From the NCBI GenBank assembly GCA_035772405.1, contig JAYKKM010000260.1, positions 1,493,501 through 1,557,500 on the forward strand: a DNA stretch of 64,000 nt, read 5' to 3'. The stretch is from Chrysogorgia sp. JL179-B06 (taxonomy: Eukaryota; Cnidaria; Anthozoa; Scleralcyonacea; Chrysogorgiidae). A program made the position numbers and the translations under genes. The notes beneath the pieces were generated by a model, which had not been told where the DNA came from, ran no database searches, and saw only the letters and a program-made list of their open reading frames with translations. Below are positions 11,063 through 21,852 of the stretch, piece after piece. Each line of letters starts with the position of its first letter. Within the stretch, counting starts at the first letter, position 1.

Positions 11063-12150
11063 ATGCCAGAAACGCGTTCTTCCTCAAACATGGCTGGTCG
11101 TCGAAGTAACGAAACTAAAGGAACAAATTGCAGACTCTAATGAGTCTGAGCTTGCAGAAGAGGTGGCACCTCTACGAGAACAGATGGAAATGTCGAACGA
11201 AGCACAATTGCGAGCAGAAATCGAGAAGCTTAAACAGCGAACCGACAGTTCAAAAGAAGCCGAGCTGTTAACCGAAGTAGCGTCGTTGAAGAAACAAATG
11301 AACCAGTCAAAGGAAACGGAGTTATTGACTGAACTTGCAGAGCTCCGAAAGCGCGTAGAACAGTCGAAAGAGTCCGAACTTCAAGACGAGCTTGCCGCGT
11401 TTAAAGATATGCTGAAGACCGTAAGTGTTAGTAAACAACAAAATTAATCAAATGAGCACTCAAATTCCAATACTTGTAGATCAGCCCCTCGATTGACATT
11501 GCCACCACTTCTCCCTTTTTCTGGCGAAGAAAAGCAAGATATTGTGGGCTGGCTGCAAAGATTCGAGACAACAATAGATTCGAGACAACAATTTCTATTG
11601 CCAAAATAACGCCCGAAGCAAAACACAACTTGCTCCTTGTTTATGTAACCGGATACGCGCGCGTTGTTATGGAAAGACACCTGTCAACGATAGAAATGCA
11701 AGACCTGTTGCAGCAAAACCGATTTGAAATAGTCTTCAAAAGGCTAAAGGAACTTTTAAAGAACGCATTCCAACAATACGATCCTGTACGACACTACATG
11801 CTGAAACTGAGATAATTAAAGCAATAAATTGATGAACCAGTAAAAAAATATTCTCGCCGAATGCAATCTGTGGTTGTGCACCTCGAGCGCCAAGGTTGTA
11901 CAGTTAGTGACATTGACGAACTGACGACCTTTGAACAAGGTCTAAGGGCAGAAATCCAGCGCCATTTACGGAGCTCCGTTAAACGCGCATCCTCTTTAAA
12001 AGAAGCAACTTGTCCTTCCAACCACGGTCGACTTCTTATGTCAATGTCGAGTCCGACACTCCTGCCCAGCCTTTTGACAGTCAATTTGGCTACGTTGCCC
12101 CAGCAACAACTTCTGACCTGCCTGTCACCTTACTCTAGCAAGAAGCATCA
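11063..12150 (+). pseudogene. Ty3/Gypsy gag with repeated coiled coil (broken)
   Basis: The first ATG (11063) starts MPETRSSSNMAGRRSN, then the frame slips into a coiled coil made of about five 19-residue repeats of the form S(N/K)E(S/A)ELxxEVAxLKxQM (11136-11420). The capsid-like part follows: LPPLLPFSGEE, DIVGWLQRFETTIDS, FQQYDPVRHYMLKLR, KKYSRRMQSVVVHLE, DIDELTTFEQGLRAEIQRHL. This is the usual layout of invertebrate Ty3/Gypsy Gag. Several frameshifts and a stop (about 11450-11580, 11815) interrupt it. There is no zinc knuckle, protease or polymerase after it; the integrase tail follows directly. Confidence 0.7.
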
Positions 12151-12164
12151 TCGGTGAGATCGAG

Positions 12165-12930
12165 ATCCTCAATGACGTGGACGCTACCCTTGTCGACATC
12201 ACACCCAACGACCCCCTTCTCCACCCATTGGTAATGGTTACTCCTCAGTCTTCACCACAACCCGATTCAGATGTTCCCAGTCCCACTTCGCCGTCAATTA
12301 CTACCACTTCTGCGCCAAATCAACAAATGCTTTGTCAACTATTTGAAGACCAGGCCGAGCGTCTTGCAACTACGTTTGAAAGTCTAAAGATCGCCCAAAT
12401 TGAGGCTCGCCGAAACCAAAGTGATTTTTACAACGCAACTCACCATAGCCAAGAATACAAACCCAACGATCTTGTTCTTCTCTACCGACCCACACGGTAC
12501 GTTGGTCGAGCCACAAAGTTTTTCACGCATTGGACTGGGCCTTTTCGTATTGTCAGTAAAATTTGTGACGAGCTGTACGTCATCGAAGACCCAACGACCA
12601 AAGCTCATACCAACGCATCTCACGTCCAACGCCTAGCACGTCAGCACCGCTACGTTGATCAATATGAATCACCACTGTCGGAAGTTTCGGTTTACTCTTC
12701 AACACAAGACCACTTGGTAGCCTCGAATCCTCCTGATTGAGATCAACGACCTTGTCATTGTTAGCGACGTGAACGGTAAGAAACTTTGCCATTTAGCGAA
12801 AGTCCTAGATAAAGATACTACGTCTGGTGACACTATGATCCATTTTTACTGTACCTATAAACAAGAACGCACCTCACCATCTTCGTAGCTATAAGCCTGT
12901 CTACATGGATCCTAATGACGGTAAATAGCA
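12165..12930 (+). pseudogene. Ty3/Gypsy integrase C-terminus (GPY/F) with chromo-like tail
   Basis: A 187-codon frame (12177-12740) starts in low-complexity Pro/Ser/Thr sequence and then gives a typical integrase end: LATTFESLKIAQIEARRNQ, YKPNDLVLLYRPTRYVGRAT, FFTHWTGPFRIVSKI (the GPY/F module), HTNASHVQRLARQ. After a stop, NDLVIVSDVNGKKLCHLAKV and HFYCTY continue as a small SH3/chromo-like domain to about 12930. Protease, reverse transcriptase, RNase H and the integrase catalytic core are missing between gag and this block, so the copy is internally deleted. Confidence 0.65.
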
Positions 12931-14635
12931 CATTAAGAAAAGGTAAAAACATACACATTATTGGGTCCTATAAAATTCGAGCAGTTGGTCAAAGATTGAT
13001 TTGCATAATTAGAAATCTGAATACATAGAACCTGAAGCGGCATTTGAATGATGTCAAACCATGCACTAAACCATGCAGCAAAACGTTAAAACTTTGTTGA
13101 CAAAGTGCTGTAAATAAGTGCTATTTGATAGACTGATATAGGCTCTGGTATTGCAAAACGTTCACAAAAGTACCTAAATACCTATATATTACCTCTAGTC
13201 ACATGCAGCCTCGTTTCACTTATGTTATGACAAATTGGTATATACATTTGATTTATAAAATACATAATCATGGGCTGCAATATACTTCATAAAGAAACAC
13301 TTTTTATAACTATTCCAGATATGAATCGATCCTCATGAAGCAGTTTTGCCACCGCTGCCAGAAATCAGCGAGAATGAAGTAGTCAATGAAAGCGATGTCA
13401 GCTTTCCTCCCAAAAGCGATCATGTTGTCACAAATAACTTAACTAATATAAACTGTTAAGCATTTTCGCGGTCCTTGTCATTGGTTGATATTCACAGTTT
13501 ATATCACTGTTTCATTTTGCTTTTTTGATGCCCACTTTCTTGATGCCCACTTTCGATTATTATCGAGAAATGTTTGTTATACCCAGCTACAAAACAAATT
13601 TTAAACAAATTCATTTCGTAAACAACTATAACCTGAATATTTTAGAATAAAACGGATTCAGTCATGCAGAAACTTTTGGAGATTGGAATTTTCCATCCCT
13701 TTCCCATTTTAGATTTGTCTTCATTTCTTTGTTGCAGGTCAGCCACTGTGCACTCCTTTGATATGGCAAACACAATTGCACTGCTGGCATTCCGGTCTGT
13801 GAGTTGCCATAATCGTTCAACAATTTCCTACATGTATGTGAGTATATAAGTATGGAAATTATCATGTAGCTTGGAAAATCATATTAGCAATGGTGAATGG
13901 CGATTTTGGATAGTTCTTCAAAAGATGCTGGCAGGTTTCACAAATTGCTGTTAACAGCTACATGTACTGTACATGAGTAATAGTAACTAATACTTTAACA
14001 GTATAAACTTAGCATCTAACTATGTTAATACTGCTACAGCAATACACTGTGTACATTTAGCTTACTATGCGTTACATGTACTGTACCTAATCCATAGACA
14101 TACTCTTTCATAGCTTTCCAAAGCTTTCCAAAGTAGTTGATCTGATGCCTACTGATGCACAGAAGTTCCCATCTTTTGGCACTGTCACAGCTGGATTGAG
14201 CCATTCCATAATCTGCAACAACAATGGGATGTTGTTCATTGTACAGTGTGCATATTATAAAGTATGCTTACAATGTTCTATTATTTATGGTATTATAAAG
14301 TAGGTTGTACATTTGTGTCTTATGCACACCGTGTCACATAATAACAGGCTTTCTAACACAGTTATGTCTTTGTACATTTCTTAGTCTTAGAAATAGGAAA
14401 TGGATACTTTGTATTACAGATGATGCAATCATTCAAGGGAATTTGGGAGAATTAGAAAGTGCATGTACTTATGTAAATCCAAGCTGTAAACTCTATGCTT
14501 GTGTTTGCGTCAGGTTGCTGTACATATTGAAAATAGACTGCCATTTTCTATTTCTTAATAAAAGCATCCAGTACTTGCATTCCTTGTGATTGCTGTAGTT
14601 TTGCCCTGCCTGTTCACTTTCATCATTTTTTAATG
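12931..14635. other. Non-coding stretch with one possible exon
   Basis: Mostly AT-rich without coding support. At 13319-13459 an open frame (PHEAVLPPLPEISENEVVNE then a stop) follows an ATTCCAG-like acceptor and could be a last exon belonging with the Gypsy tail upstream; support is weak. ACATGTACTGTACATG-like words recur near 13960 and 14075. Confidence 0.3.
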
Positions 14636-14639
14636 TTAC

Positions 14640-14864
14640 TGATTATTAGTCGTTGGGGCAACAACGACTATAGGTTTCGGTTGACATTTTTCTCCTTTCT
14701 CCAATCTCCAATCTGTACAAATTTCGTACGTTACAAAATCACATACTTCATGTAAGCAAAATATAGGTCTTAATAGTCTACGAAGGAATATAGTAAATTC
14801 TGAAGGAAGTTCGAAGTGTAGAAAAGCAAATACATACAGGGGAATATCGTATATGGCGTGATCT
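14640..14864. repeat. Dispersed repeat, copy 1 of a direct pair
   Basis: Starts at ATTAGTCGTTGGGGCAACAA with a GTCGTTG..CAACGAC hairpin and runs to GGGGAATATCGTAT. It matches 15660-15866 almost base for base except a short indel near 14712. Confidence 0.75.
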
Positions 14865-15015
14865 GGTAACTGCAATACCAGACCATCAAAACAAGTCATA
14901 TTCTGGACAAAATCAGCGGATGCAGTAATGTTTGTTTTGAACAAACACTGATTTTATGGATGGACAAGCAAGTTTTATTTTGAAATATTCATCTATGCCT
15001 GTGGATACTTTGCTC

Positions 15016-15260
15016 GGACACGAATACAGGTAAATAAATTAGTTTTCTTAAATGATGGCTAATAATAGTACACTGAGTCTGTGTTGAGCGAAGGCCCTTT
15101 CGTAATCAACTTTTAAGTGTCTTAATATCTGTATGGGACAGGAGATATAAACAGGGCGTTCGTCTCAACCCGCGATTTCCGGTCGAGTTGGATAAACATT
15201 TAAAATATGCCTTTTCAGCATATTTTTTTTGGTTGATATTCGGATTAGCATTTCGTTGCA
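15016..15260. repeat. Dispersed repeat related to 18240-18450
   Basis: ACGAATACAGGTAAATAAAT, GCTAATAATAGTACACTG and TGCCTTTTCAGCAT recur in the same order at 18240-18450 with different indels. This indicates two copies of one element or a duplicated segment. Confidence 0.5.
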
Positions 15261-15334
15261 TTCTAAAAGACTACCGCCTTATTGCTGTCGTACGAATAGG
15301 CACTGCCTTCACTATACTTATACTGCTGACAGAC

Positions 15335-15365
15335 TTGACGAAGGGCTTTCGCTCGAAGCGTTGAA
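15335..15365 (+). other. Penelope-like 3' motif
   Basis: GACGAAGGGCTTTCGCTCGA followed by AGCGTTG resembles the conserved word near the 3' end of Penelope-like elements. No open frame for the reverse transcriptase is seen upstream. Confidence 0.3.
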
Positions 15366-15659
15366 TGTCTGAGACCTGTTACACACTATTTTGGCAGTGC
15401 ACCAACCTTTAAGAGATCTGTATTTCTACTCTGCCTGGCTATATATAGTGTCTACAGTACACGAAACAACATTAGTACTGTTCAATAAAACATGTATCAT
15501 ATATGTTTACTAGCTGGTCTGAATTCAATAAACCAAACTGTATATAGAACATGTTAGGCCCACAGTATAGATACAGGCCTACTGGGCCACAAGTTTAATA
15601 TTGTGTCTGATAGGCTTGGACAATGCTGGTCCCATTAGGCTTGACATGGAAAATATAGC

Positions 15660-15866
15660 TTATTAGTCGTTGGGGCAACAACGACTATAGCTTTCGGTTG
15701 ACATTTTTCTCCTTTCTCCAATCTCCAAACAAATTTCGTACGTTACAAAATTACATACTTCATGTAAGCAAAATATAGGTCTTAATAGTCTACGAAGGAA
15801 TATAGCAAATTCTGAAGGAAGTTCGAAGTGTAGAAAAGCAAATACATACAGGGGAATATCGTATGC
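15660..15866. repeat. Dispersed repeat, copy 2 of a direct pair
   Basis: Second copy of the sequence at 14640-14864 in the same orientation, with only a few mismatches. The two copies flank about 0.8 kb and could be remnants of terminal repeats or a segmental duplication. Confidence 0.75.
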
Positions 15867-17575
15867 CTTAACCAGTGTGATTTTTTATGAAAATAACGTC
15901 ATCTCTGCGCGTTTTTGCAATAAATATACTTGGCGTTTTGAAGTCATATTCCAATTTTGGCACTTATCATCAAAGAAATTTGAAACTTGGAGGCACTCTA
16001 GGAAATAAATTAAAGATGGCGACCGTACTAGGTTTGATCATGTGAAAAATATATTGATAAAGGAAGGATAAAGTGGGCTGGCTCACAAATATATCGAAGA
16101 CTGAAATTCTTGTATTAAGGGCTGCATGCCGTTGAGTCTCAAGACCTAATATGTGTTATTCGTACCGACGTACATACTGCGAGCTCACATAATTAAAATT
16201 GAATGTTATCAAATACTTTAGAGTACGAAATAACTAACTCAATAAAATAATAATATGTAGTTTCGTGTATGATTTAATGTCTATTTCTTGAGAACATTAG
16301 TATAAGCAGCCTTACGAGTTACGTATTTACAAACTAAGCAAATATACCAAAAGGCATAACAGTTTGAAATGTGTGACTGTTGTTAAAATTACAATGTCAA
16401 ACACAAAGGAGTACAGACAAGTATAGGGCAAGCTCTGCTCAGATTAGAAAGTGTTTTAAACCCACAAACTCTCTCCTCAAAAACTCTCCCCTCCAAAGAC
16501 ATCAACTATACATCTTGCATGCAAGAGCATGCAAAGGCTTTTGTGTCGAAAATGCAAATACCTGTTTGTTCAAGTGTATTAATTGCATTGCATAAGACCA
16601 AAAGCTGTTACTGCGTTCACTTGGAACATTTGTACCTCTATCCCCCCATGACTTCATCACTGATCATCGGATATATTACTATAATAAGACTAATAAGGTG
16701 AAGCGATGGTTCCTTGCAATATAATCTATGTTATAGTCAGCTAATAAAAGTTTGTGAAATTTAAAAAAGCTGATTTACATTTGATACCCCAGCGACTACA
16801 CGCTCAATAGAGCATCTTGTTTCTTTTGTATTTGGTTTTAGCCCAATTGATGTTTGGAACTAGAAGTGGTGATATGGAACAGTTGTTACCCAAAGTTACA
16901 ATACATAAAGGTAGTAAGTATGCATGTGTATACCAACAATTACTGTATGTGCAGTACATGTATATATTTTATGTGTATTAGTATAGAAAAGTACCTGTAA
17001 ATGATGCTACCCTTTTTACTGCACCCCAGAAATTCCTATAGGATTTGTAATTTCCTATTAAAATTCCTTTTTGAATTAGTTTTTTGTTGGTAATTATAAA
17101 GCTGTCAATATTGTCAAATGATAAATATTTGATGATAGCTCAGATGACTGAATTAACACATGAAATATCTTCTATCTAAAATATCACTCAGATTAAAGAC
17201 TCAGATTGGGAATCAAACACATATGGTATTAAACCTTTATAGCATCTCACCAGTGATAGAATGTTATTAGCTCAATTCCCATCTGGAACAATTTGAGTAA
17301 TATTAGCTGGAACATTCTTACCATAATATTTTATTAGTATTTTCAAAGTTTTCCACAATGGTATTTATTATACAGTTTATGCTAATTGATATATATATAT
17401 ATATATCCTCGAAATAATTTAATTCGCCTGATTTTGTACATACTATGACATTTGTAGCGATGACAGCTGAAATTCCATTGTGTCATCTATTCTGCATGTG
17501 TGCAGTTTGTCTTGATATTGCTGGTTGAATTTGCTTAAACACATTTTGGAAGTTTGTTTTCCAAAAATGTGATAT
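15867..17575. other. Non-coding AT-rich stretch
   Basis: No coding region supported; includes a short (TA)n tract near 17390-17406. Confidence 0.45.
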
Positions 17576-17579
17576 CTTT

Positions 17580-17617
17580 AGCAAGCAGGAAAGCAAGCAG
17601 GAAAGCAAGCAGGAAAC
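17580..17617. repeat. Short tandem repeat, 12-bp unit x3
   Basis: AGCAAGCAGGAA is repeated three times head to tail. Confidence 0.8.
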
Positions 17618-18084
17618 CCTATTATATTGATATAGAAAAGAATATGATGTTCAGTGTAATTGGAATATGCAAGTTGTACATGTACAGTACTGATGCCAGT
17701 AATTGCACTTGAGGCTTACTTAGATTTAATGTGTTTTAGAGCAGTAATATCAATAACCACTTATGTTATGCTATAATCCCCTTGCCGAACGCCCTGGGGC
17801 GAGGGGGCTAATCTCGACCGGAATTTTTTCCCGCGCTTTTTTTGCAAGGGGAAGTGAAAGTCGCCTTTTATCGGAATATATATATATTTGTATGTATGGT
17901 AAACGATCCTTTATTGTTGCCGTGGTAACAAAGGAAAATTGGGGTTAGAGAGGGATAATTTCGCAGTCGAAGGGGTTAAGTTATGATTATTAGGGTTAGG
18001 AATTGTGATTGGGACGTATGTACTATAAACGGCTTTTTGGTTGTTACATTTGGCGTTTAAATTTAAATTGACGCCAGCGCGACA

Positions 18085-18175
18085 AACCGCCTTAACGCCG
18101 CCGCCGCCGCCCGCCCCCCCCCCCCCCAAAACCGAAAGCGTTTTTTTTTGGGGGGGGGGCGGCTTTCGGAGCAGA
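18085..18175. repeat. (CCG)n, C14/G10 hairpin-forming tract
   Basis: A CCGCCGCCG run leads into 14 consecutive C (18114-18127). About 20 bases later come T9 and 10 consecutive G (18150-18159), flanked by ACCGAAAGC and GGCTTTCGG. The arms are complementary, giving a hairpin with quadruplex potential on either strand. Confidence 0.7.
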
Positions 18176-18239
18176 ACTAAAGCATCAAATTATACAGACT
18201 TTATCAGCTGATTTCGAGCCGTAATTGTAGACTGCAGTG

Positions 18240-18450
18240 TTGACGGGCAAGAACAGACACAAATACAGGTAAATAAATTAATAATTTCTCAAATAAGGCT
18301 AATAATAGTACACTGCGAGTCTGTGTAATGTGTTGAGCAATTAATTTGCCTTTTCTGCATAGTTTTTTTGGTTAGGGTTAGTAATTTGGCTAGGTTTAGG
18401 GTTAGGTTTAGGGTTTTGATGATATTAGGTTAGCATTTCGTCGTACGGCA
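18240..18450. repeat. Dispersed repeat with TTAGGG-like DNA
   Basis: Second copy of the 15016-15260 repeat. In this copy an insertion at 18361-18420 holds degenerate TTAGGG/TTTAGGG words (GGTTAGGGTTAG, GGTTTAGGGTTAGG). A similar word lies near 17991. TTAGGG is the usual animal telomere repeat; the stretch is far too short and degenerate to be a telomere. Confidence 0.45.
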
Positions 18451-20640
18451 TGCAAATTTAGTTGAATTTATTGTTTTCAAAATATTAAAATTAGCATAGC
18501 ATGACCAGTTGCTACGACCAGCTTCGCCACTGTGTTTTACTAGCTTCTCGAGTGCCATTATAACTCGATAATCACACAAGACAAAGTTTTTTATTCCTTT
18601 TATAAAATAACACCATTAAATTAACACTAAAGCCCATGAAAAATGCAGATTTACTGTTATAAGCGGCGTTGCTATGTGCGTTGCTAGGAAATATGTTAGC
18701 GATTTTAGCGATGAAAATGTATTCAACGTTGCAGTTAAAACATTCTATTGTATTAGTACCTTGATTAGCCTTGTATCTAGGTATTCTTTGAATTCCTTTT
18801 GTGATTTTAACTACGTCAAAAACGACAAAATCTACGCGAGGAACACGTCAGCTTATGCTTTTATATAATGACACTGTTTTTTATCTCAATCAGACAGCGT
18901 GTTGTCACTCATTTACTTCCGATTATTTTATAATATTAGATATATTGCGTGGATGTGTCAGCTCAACCAACAAGCAGGTGAAGTGCGCCCTTGTAAATGT
19001 GGTGATAATGTGATATAATTTACTGTAATGCATTGCATCAATGTTGTGCTTTTAATTTTTGTATGGGCATAAAGGCATTTGTACATTTGAGTAGTGTAAA
19101 CATGCATTGTACAGGTTTATAGACCTACACATGTTATGCCTGGCCTGGCCTCCAGTGTTTCTGGGGAAACATTTTTGTCCTTGGAATAGAACTGCATATG
19201 CAATGCCGGTTTCATATATATTTAAGCTACTCTTGTTGAAGTGCTTTCTGAAGGACATATAAAGTACAACCAACATAGATTGTATTACATTTCGTACAAA
19301 CAAACAATCAAATGTAAAATTAATATAATATGTGTGATCACTCGAACTAAAAGTATTACCTTCATCAACAAATCTGGCAACACACTAATTGGGCATCCAC
19401 CACAAGAACATTTATATGTGCATTTTTTTAAATTGGGGCAATAAAATATGATTCTGTACATATAAATTAAACAGCTTTATTCCCATGGAACTGAACCTGA
19501 GAGACTTTTTTTGAACATCATCATCTTGTAATCTGTTATAAATAGGGCTTCACTTTTGTAACTAATGTGTCATTTTGATAAAGGAGCAGGGTCCCGATAC
19601 ATTAAAAACTAAGCAAATGTGTTCAGAGTTTTTTTTGAAGGTGCGGTATATAATGTTTATAAACCTGAACAGAAGAAGATATATGCCGTAGAATCTGTTT
19701 ATATGCCCTGGGATTATACAACTTACTTCCAAAGGGTTTTGAATGGGAGAGATTATAAACGGTATAGAAAATTGTTTCAAAGTGCATAACAGGCAAACTG
19801 TTGGCACCTTTTTACTCAAGTTTTTGCTTAATAATAATAGTAACAAATAATGTTGTAACTTAATAATAGTAACAGATATTAACTAGAATTTATAATAATG
19901 TGAAAAATGATGCCCTGTATTATATATGGCAAAATCTGCTACACACATTATGTAGCAGCCTCAAAATGATTAATTGTCAGTAGTGAGATACTTTTTGTAC
20001 GCTTTGAGTGCTTTGATTTAATAATCCCAAAGATATATACATGCATTTTCAGTAAGTTATACAGTGTGACATCACAGTGAGGATCCGGCCTTTACATATC
20101 AAACAAATCTTAATCATTGCAGGTTGATATAATTGCACCCCAAAAAGTAAACACTTTGAGACGTTTGAGTTATTTAGTTATTTAGTTTGATGTCTAATTA
20201 TGAAACAATGAAATTCAGAACAACACAAGCTTGATAGTTTAAGATTCTCAGAGATGCATGCAGTGTATAATAAGATACATAAGTCCATTCGATTGGCAAA
20301 TTAATGGGTTATCTATTTTTTAGTAAACTAAGGACTACGCTATTACGGCGGCCGAGGGGTTGTTGCGTACACGTATTTCTAGTACTATAGTTTATTTACA
20401 TGTATGCTCATCCAACTTAATTTTGTGTTTTAATTAGTTGTATGTTTATCTTTATGAATATTATACTCAACGTTTTGTAATTGTAAATAATTTTTCTAAG
20501 GAATACAGCTAATATTATTTAAAAGTTATTAGTTTACGAATATCAAGTACAACCATATATTTTAATGCTTTAATTGCTGACTTCGGAGAAAAAAACATGA
20601 AACTTTTAACCTTTTTTCAGCAGGCCCCTAAAACACAAAA
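18451..20640. other. Non-coding stretch, no gene recognised
   Basis: Several ORFs of 60-95 codons occur on both strands (for example 18674-18868, 19052-19303, 19562-19846), but none shows a domain, a codon pattern or splice context I can support. Confidence 0.4.
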
Positions 20641-20672
20641 CTAAGTTGATGTTGCCTTAGGAAAAACCATAC

Positions 20673-21195
20673 CGTATGTGCATTAGCTGTTGCTTTAATG
20701 CCATTTGTAAGTGCCTTTACATCTTGTATGGTAAAATTCTCTTTGTGATATTCCAACACAAGTACTCTACCTTCAGCTCTGCAAATTGGAAATTATTTTG
20801 TTAAATTATGATTTAGTGTTGAGCGATATTTTGTGAAAAAGCTAGTACAGTACTATATTGCTTGCTGTACCACATACGTTACAGATACTTTGGAATGTAT
20901 ACATTTTCGTGGGGTCTGTCATTTGTTATAATTGCATGACACCATTTTCTCTTTATTATTATTCGTACTGTATAGCATATAATAACTATAAATTAAAATA
21001 ACATACCTTTGCATGACTTTGCTATTTGAGGTTAGCAGCAAACTTCCTTGTGGCGATACCATACCAGTCTTCTTTGATCCCATGTTGAGCCCACTTTCAA
21101 TTTGAAGCAAAAACTCACTCATGTTTGCCATTAGGAGTGGGTCATCAATCATGACCACAAGGTTGGTCTTGGACATTATATCCCTGATCATTGTC
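20673..21195 (-). CDS. Two exons of a P-loop ATPase/helicase-like protein (partial)
   Basis: Exon 21195-21007 follows an ACAACAG acceptor and ends at GTATGT. It encodes MIRDIMSKTNLVVMIDDPLL, a Walker-B-like strand (VVMIDDP), and ends SPQGSLLLTSNSKVMQR, a sensor-1-like LLLTSN. Exon 20778-20673 follows TTTGCAG, ends at GTATGG and continues in frame with AEGRVLVLEYHKENFTIQD. Phases match across the 228-bp intron. The layout (Walker B, then a Ser/Asn sensor, then a small helical region) fits a P-loop NTPase, perhaps of helicase type. The Walker A exon was not found upstream, and nothing downstream was recognised. It may be a host gene fragment or part of a mobile element. Confidence 0.5.
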
Positions 21196-21550
21196 CTGTT
21201 GTAAATCAAATGCAGTAAGAATTGGCCTTCATGCATGGTTAAAGTAGCAATGTTGTATGCCAGTCTCTAATTATATTTCTCTCTTTCACACTATTACCAT
21301 AGAAATACTTGTACTATTAAAATTAAGTTATATGGAAGATATACACACTTTTTTCACATACCTAGATGTATAACATTGGTTTAATTGTTATTTTGTTTTT
21401 ATACTATTGCTGTATACTTGGAGATTGGTGTTCAATTTGTGAAAGTGAGCAAGAGTAATTTTAACAGAGAACTTCATATGACCTTAATGAATTTATTTTT
21501 AAAAGGTTTCTGGGATTATATTTGTGCCAAGGTCCTGACTAAAACTCATA

Positions 21551-21787
21551 CTAAAAACGCTTTATATTGTCAATAAAAAATTTTGCTAGTACTGCCATGC
21601 CTTGTTGATTTAAATGTAGACCCGATCTATGTAGCGCTTTACTCTCAATGTTGTAATGACTAACTAGTCTTACATTGTTTTTAATACAGTTGCTTTTCAG
21701 CATCTTATTTATCTCTACAACCTTGGCCATCTTGATCTTCAAACTGTGGTTCGTTCGTTGAATGTTCGCCTGCACTAGTACCATCAT
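21551..21787 (-). pseudogene. SGNH-hydrolase-like C-terminal fragment
   Basis: A 78-codon frame ends with ALHRSGLHLNQQGMAVLAKF and then FIDNIKRF. The D/G..HLN..G pattern is the last conserved block of SGNH/GDSL-type esterase folds, which occur in ORF1 of CR1/L2-like LINEs and in other repeat proteins. The catalytic Asp is not obvious (HRSGLHLN). It abuts the SF3 helicase remnant, so it is probably a separate old insertion. Confidence 0.4.
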
Positions 21788-21852
21788 TGTACGATGTTCT
21801 ACAGCGCCTCTTTCTCTCTAGATATCTATACCTGGATTCGACCGCGAAGCTG

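Noticed and set aside
12177..12340. Separate secreted or mucin-like protein from the Pro/Ser/Thr-rich start of the 12177 ORF
   Set aside because: No signal peptide, and it runs directly into the integrase GPY/F module of the Gypsy remnant.
17911..18129. 72-codon glycine-rich minus-strand ORF
   Set aside because: Starts in the poly-C/CCG tract; composition artefact.
18361..18420. True telomere end
   Set aside because: Only a few degenerate TTAGGG words, with unique sequence on both sides.
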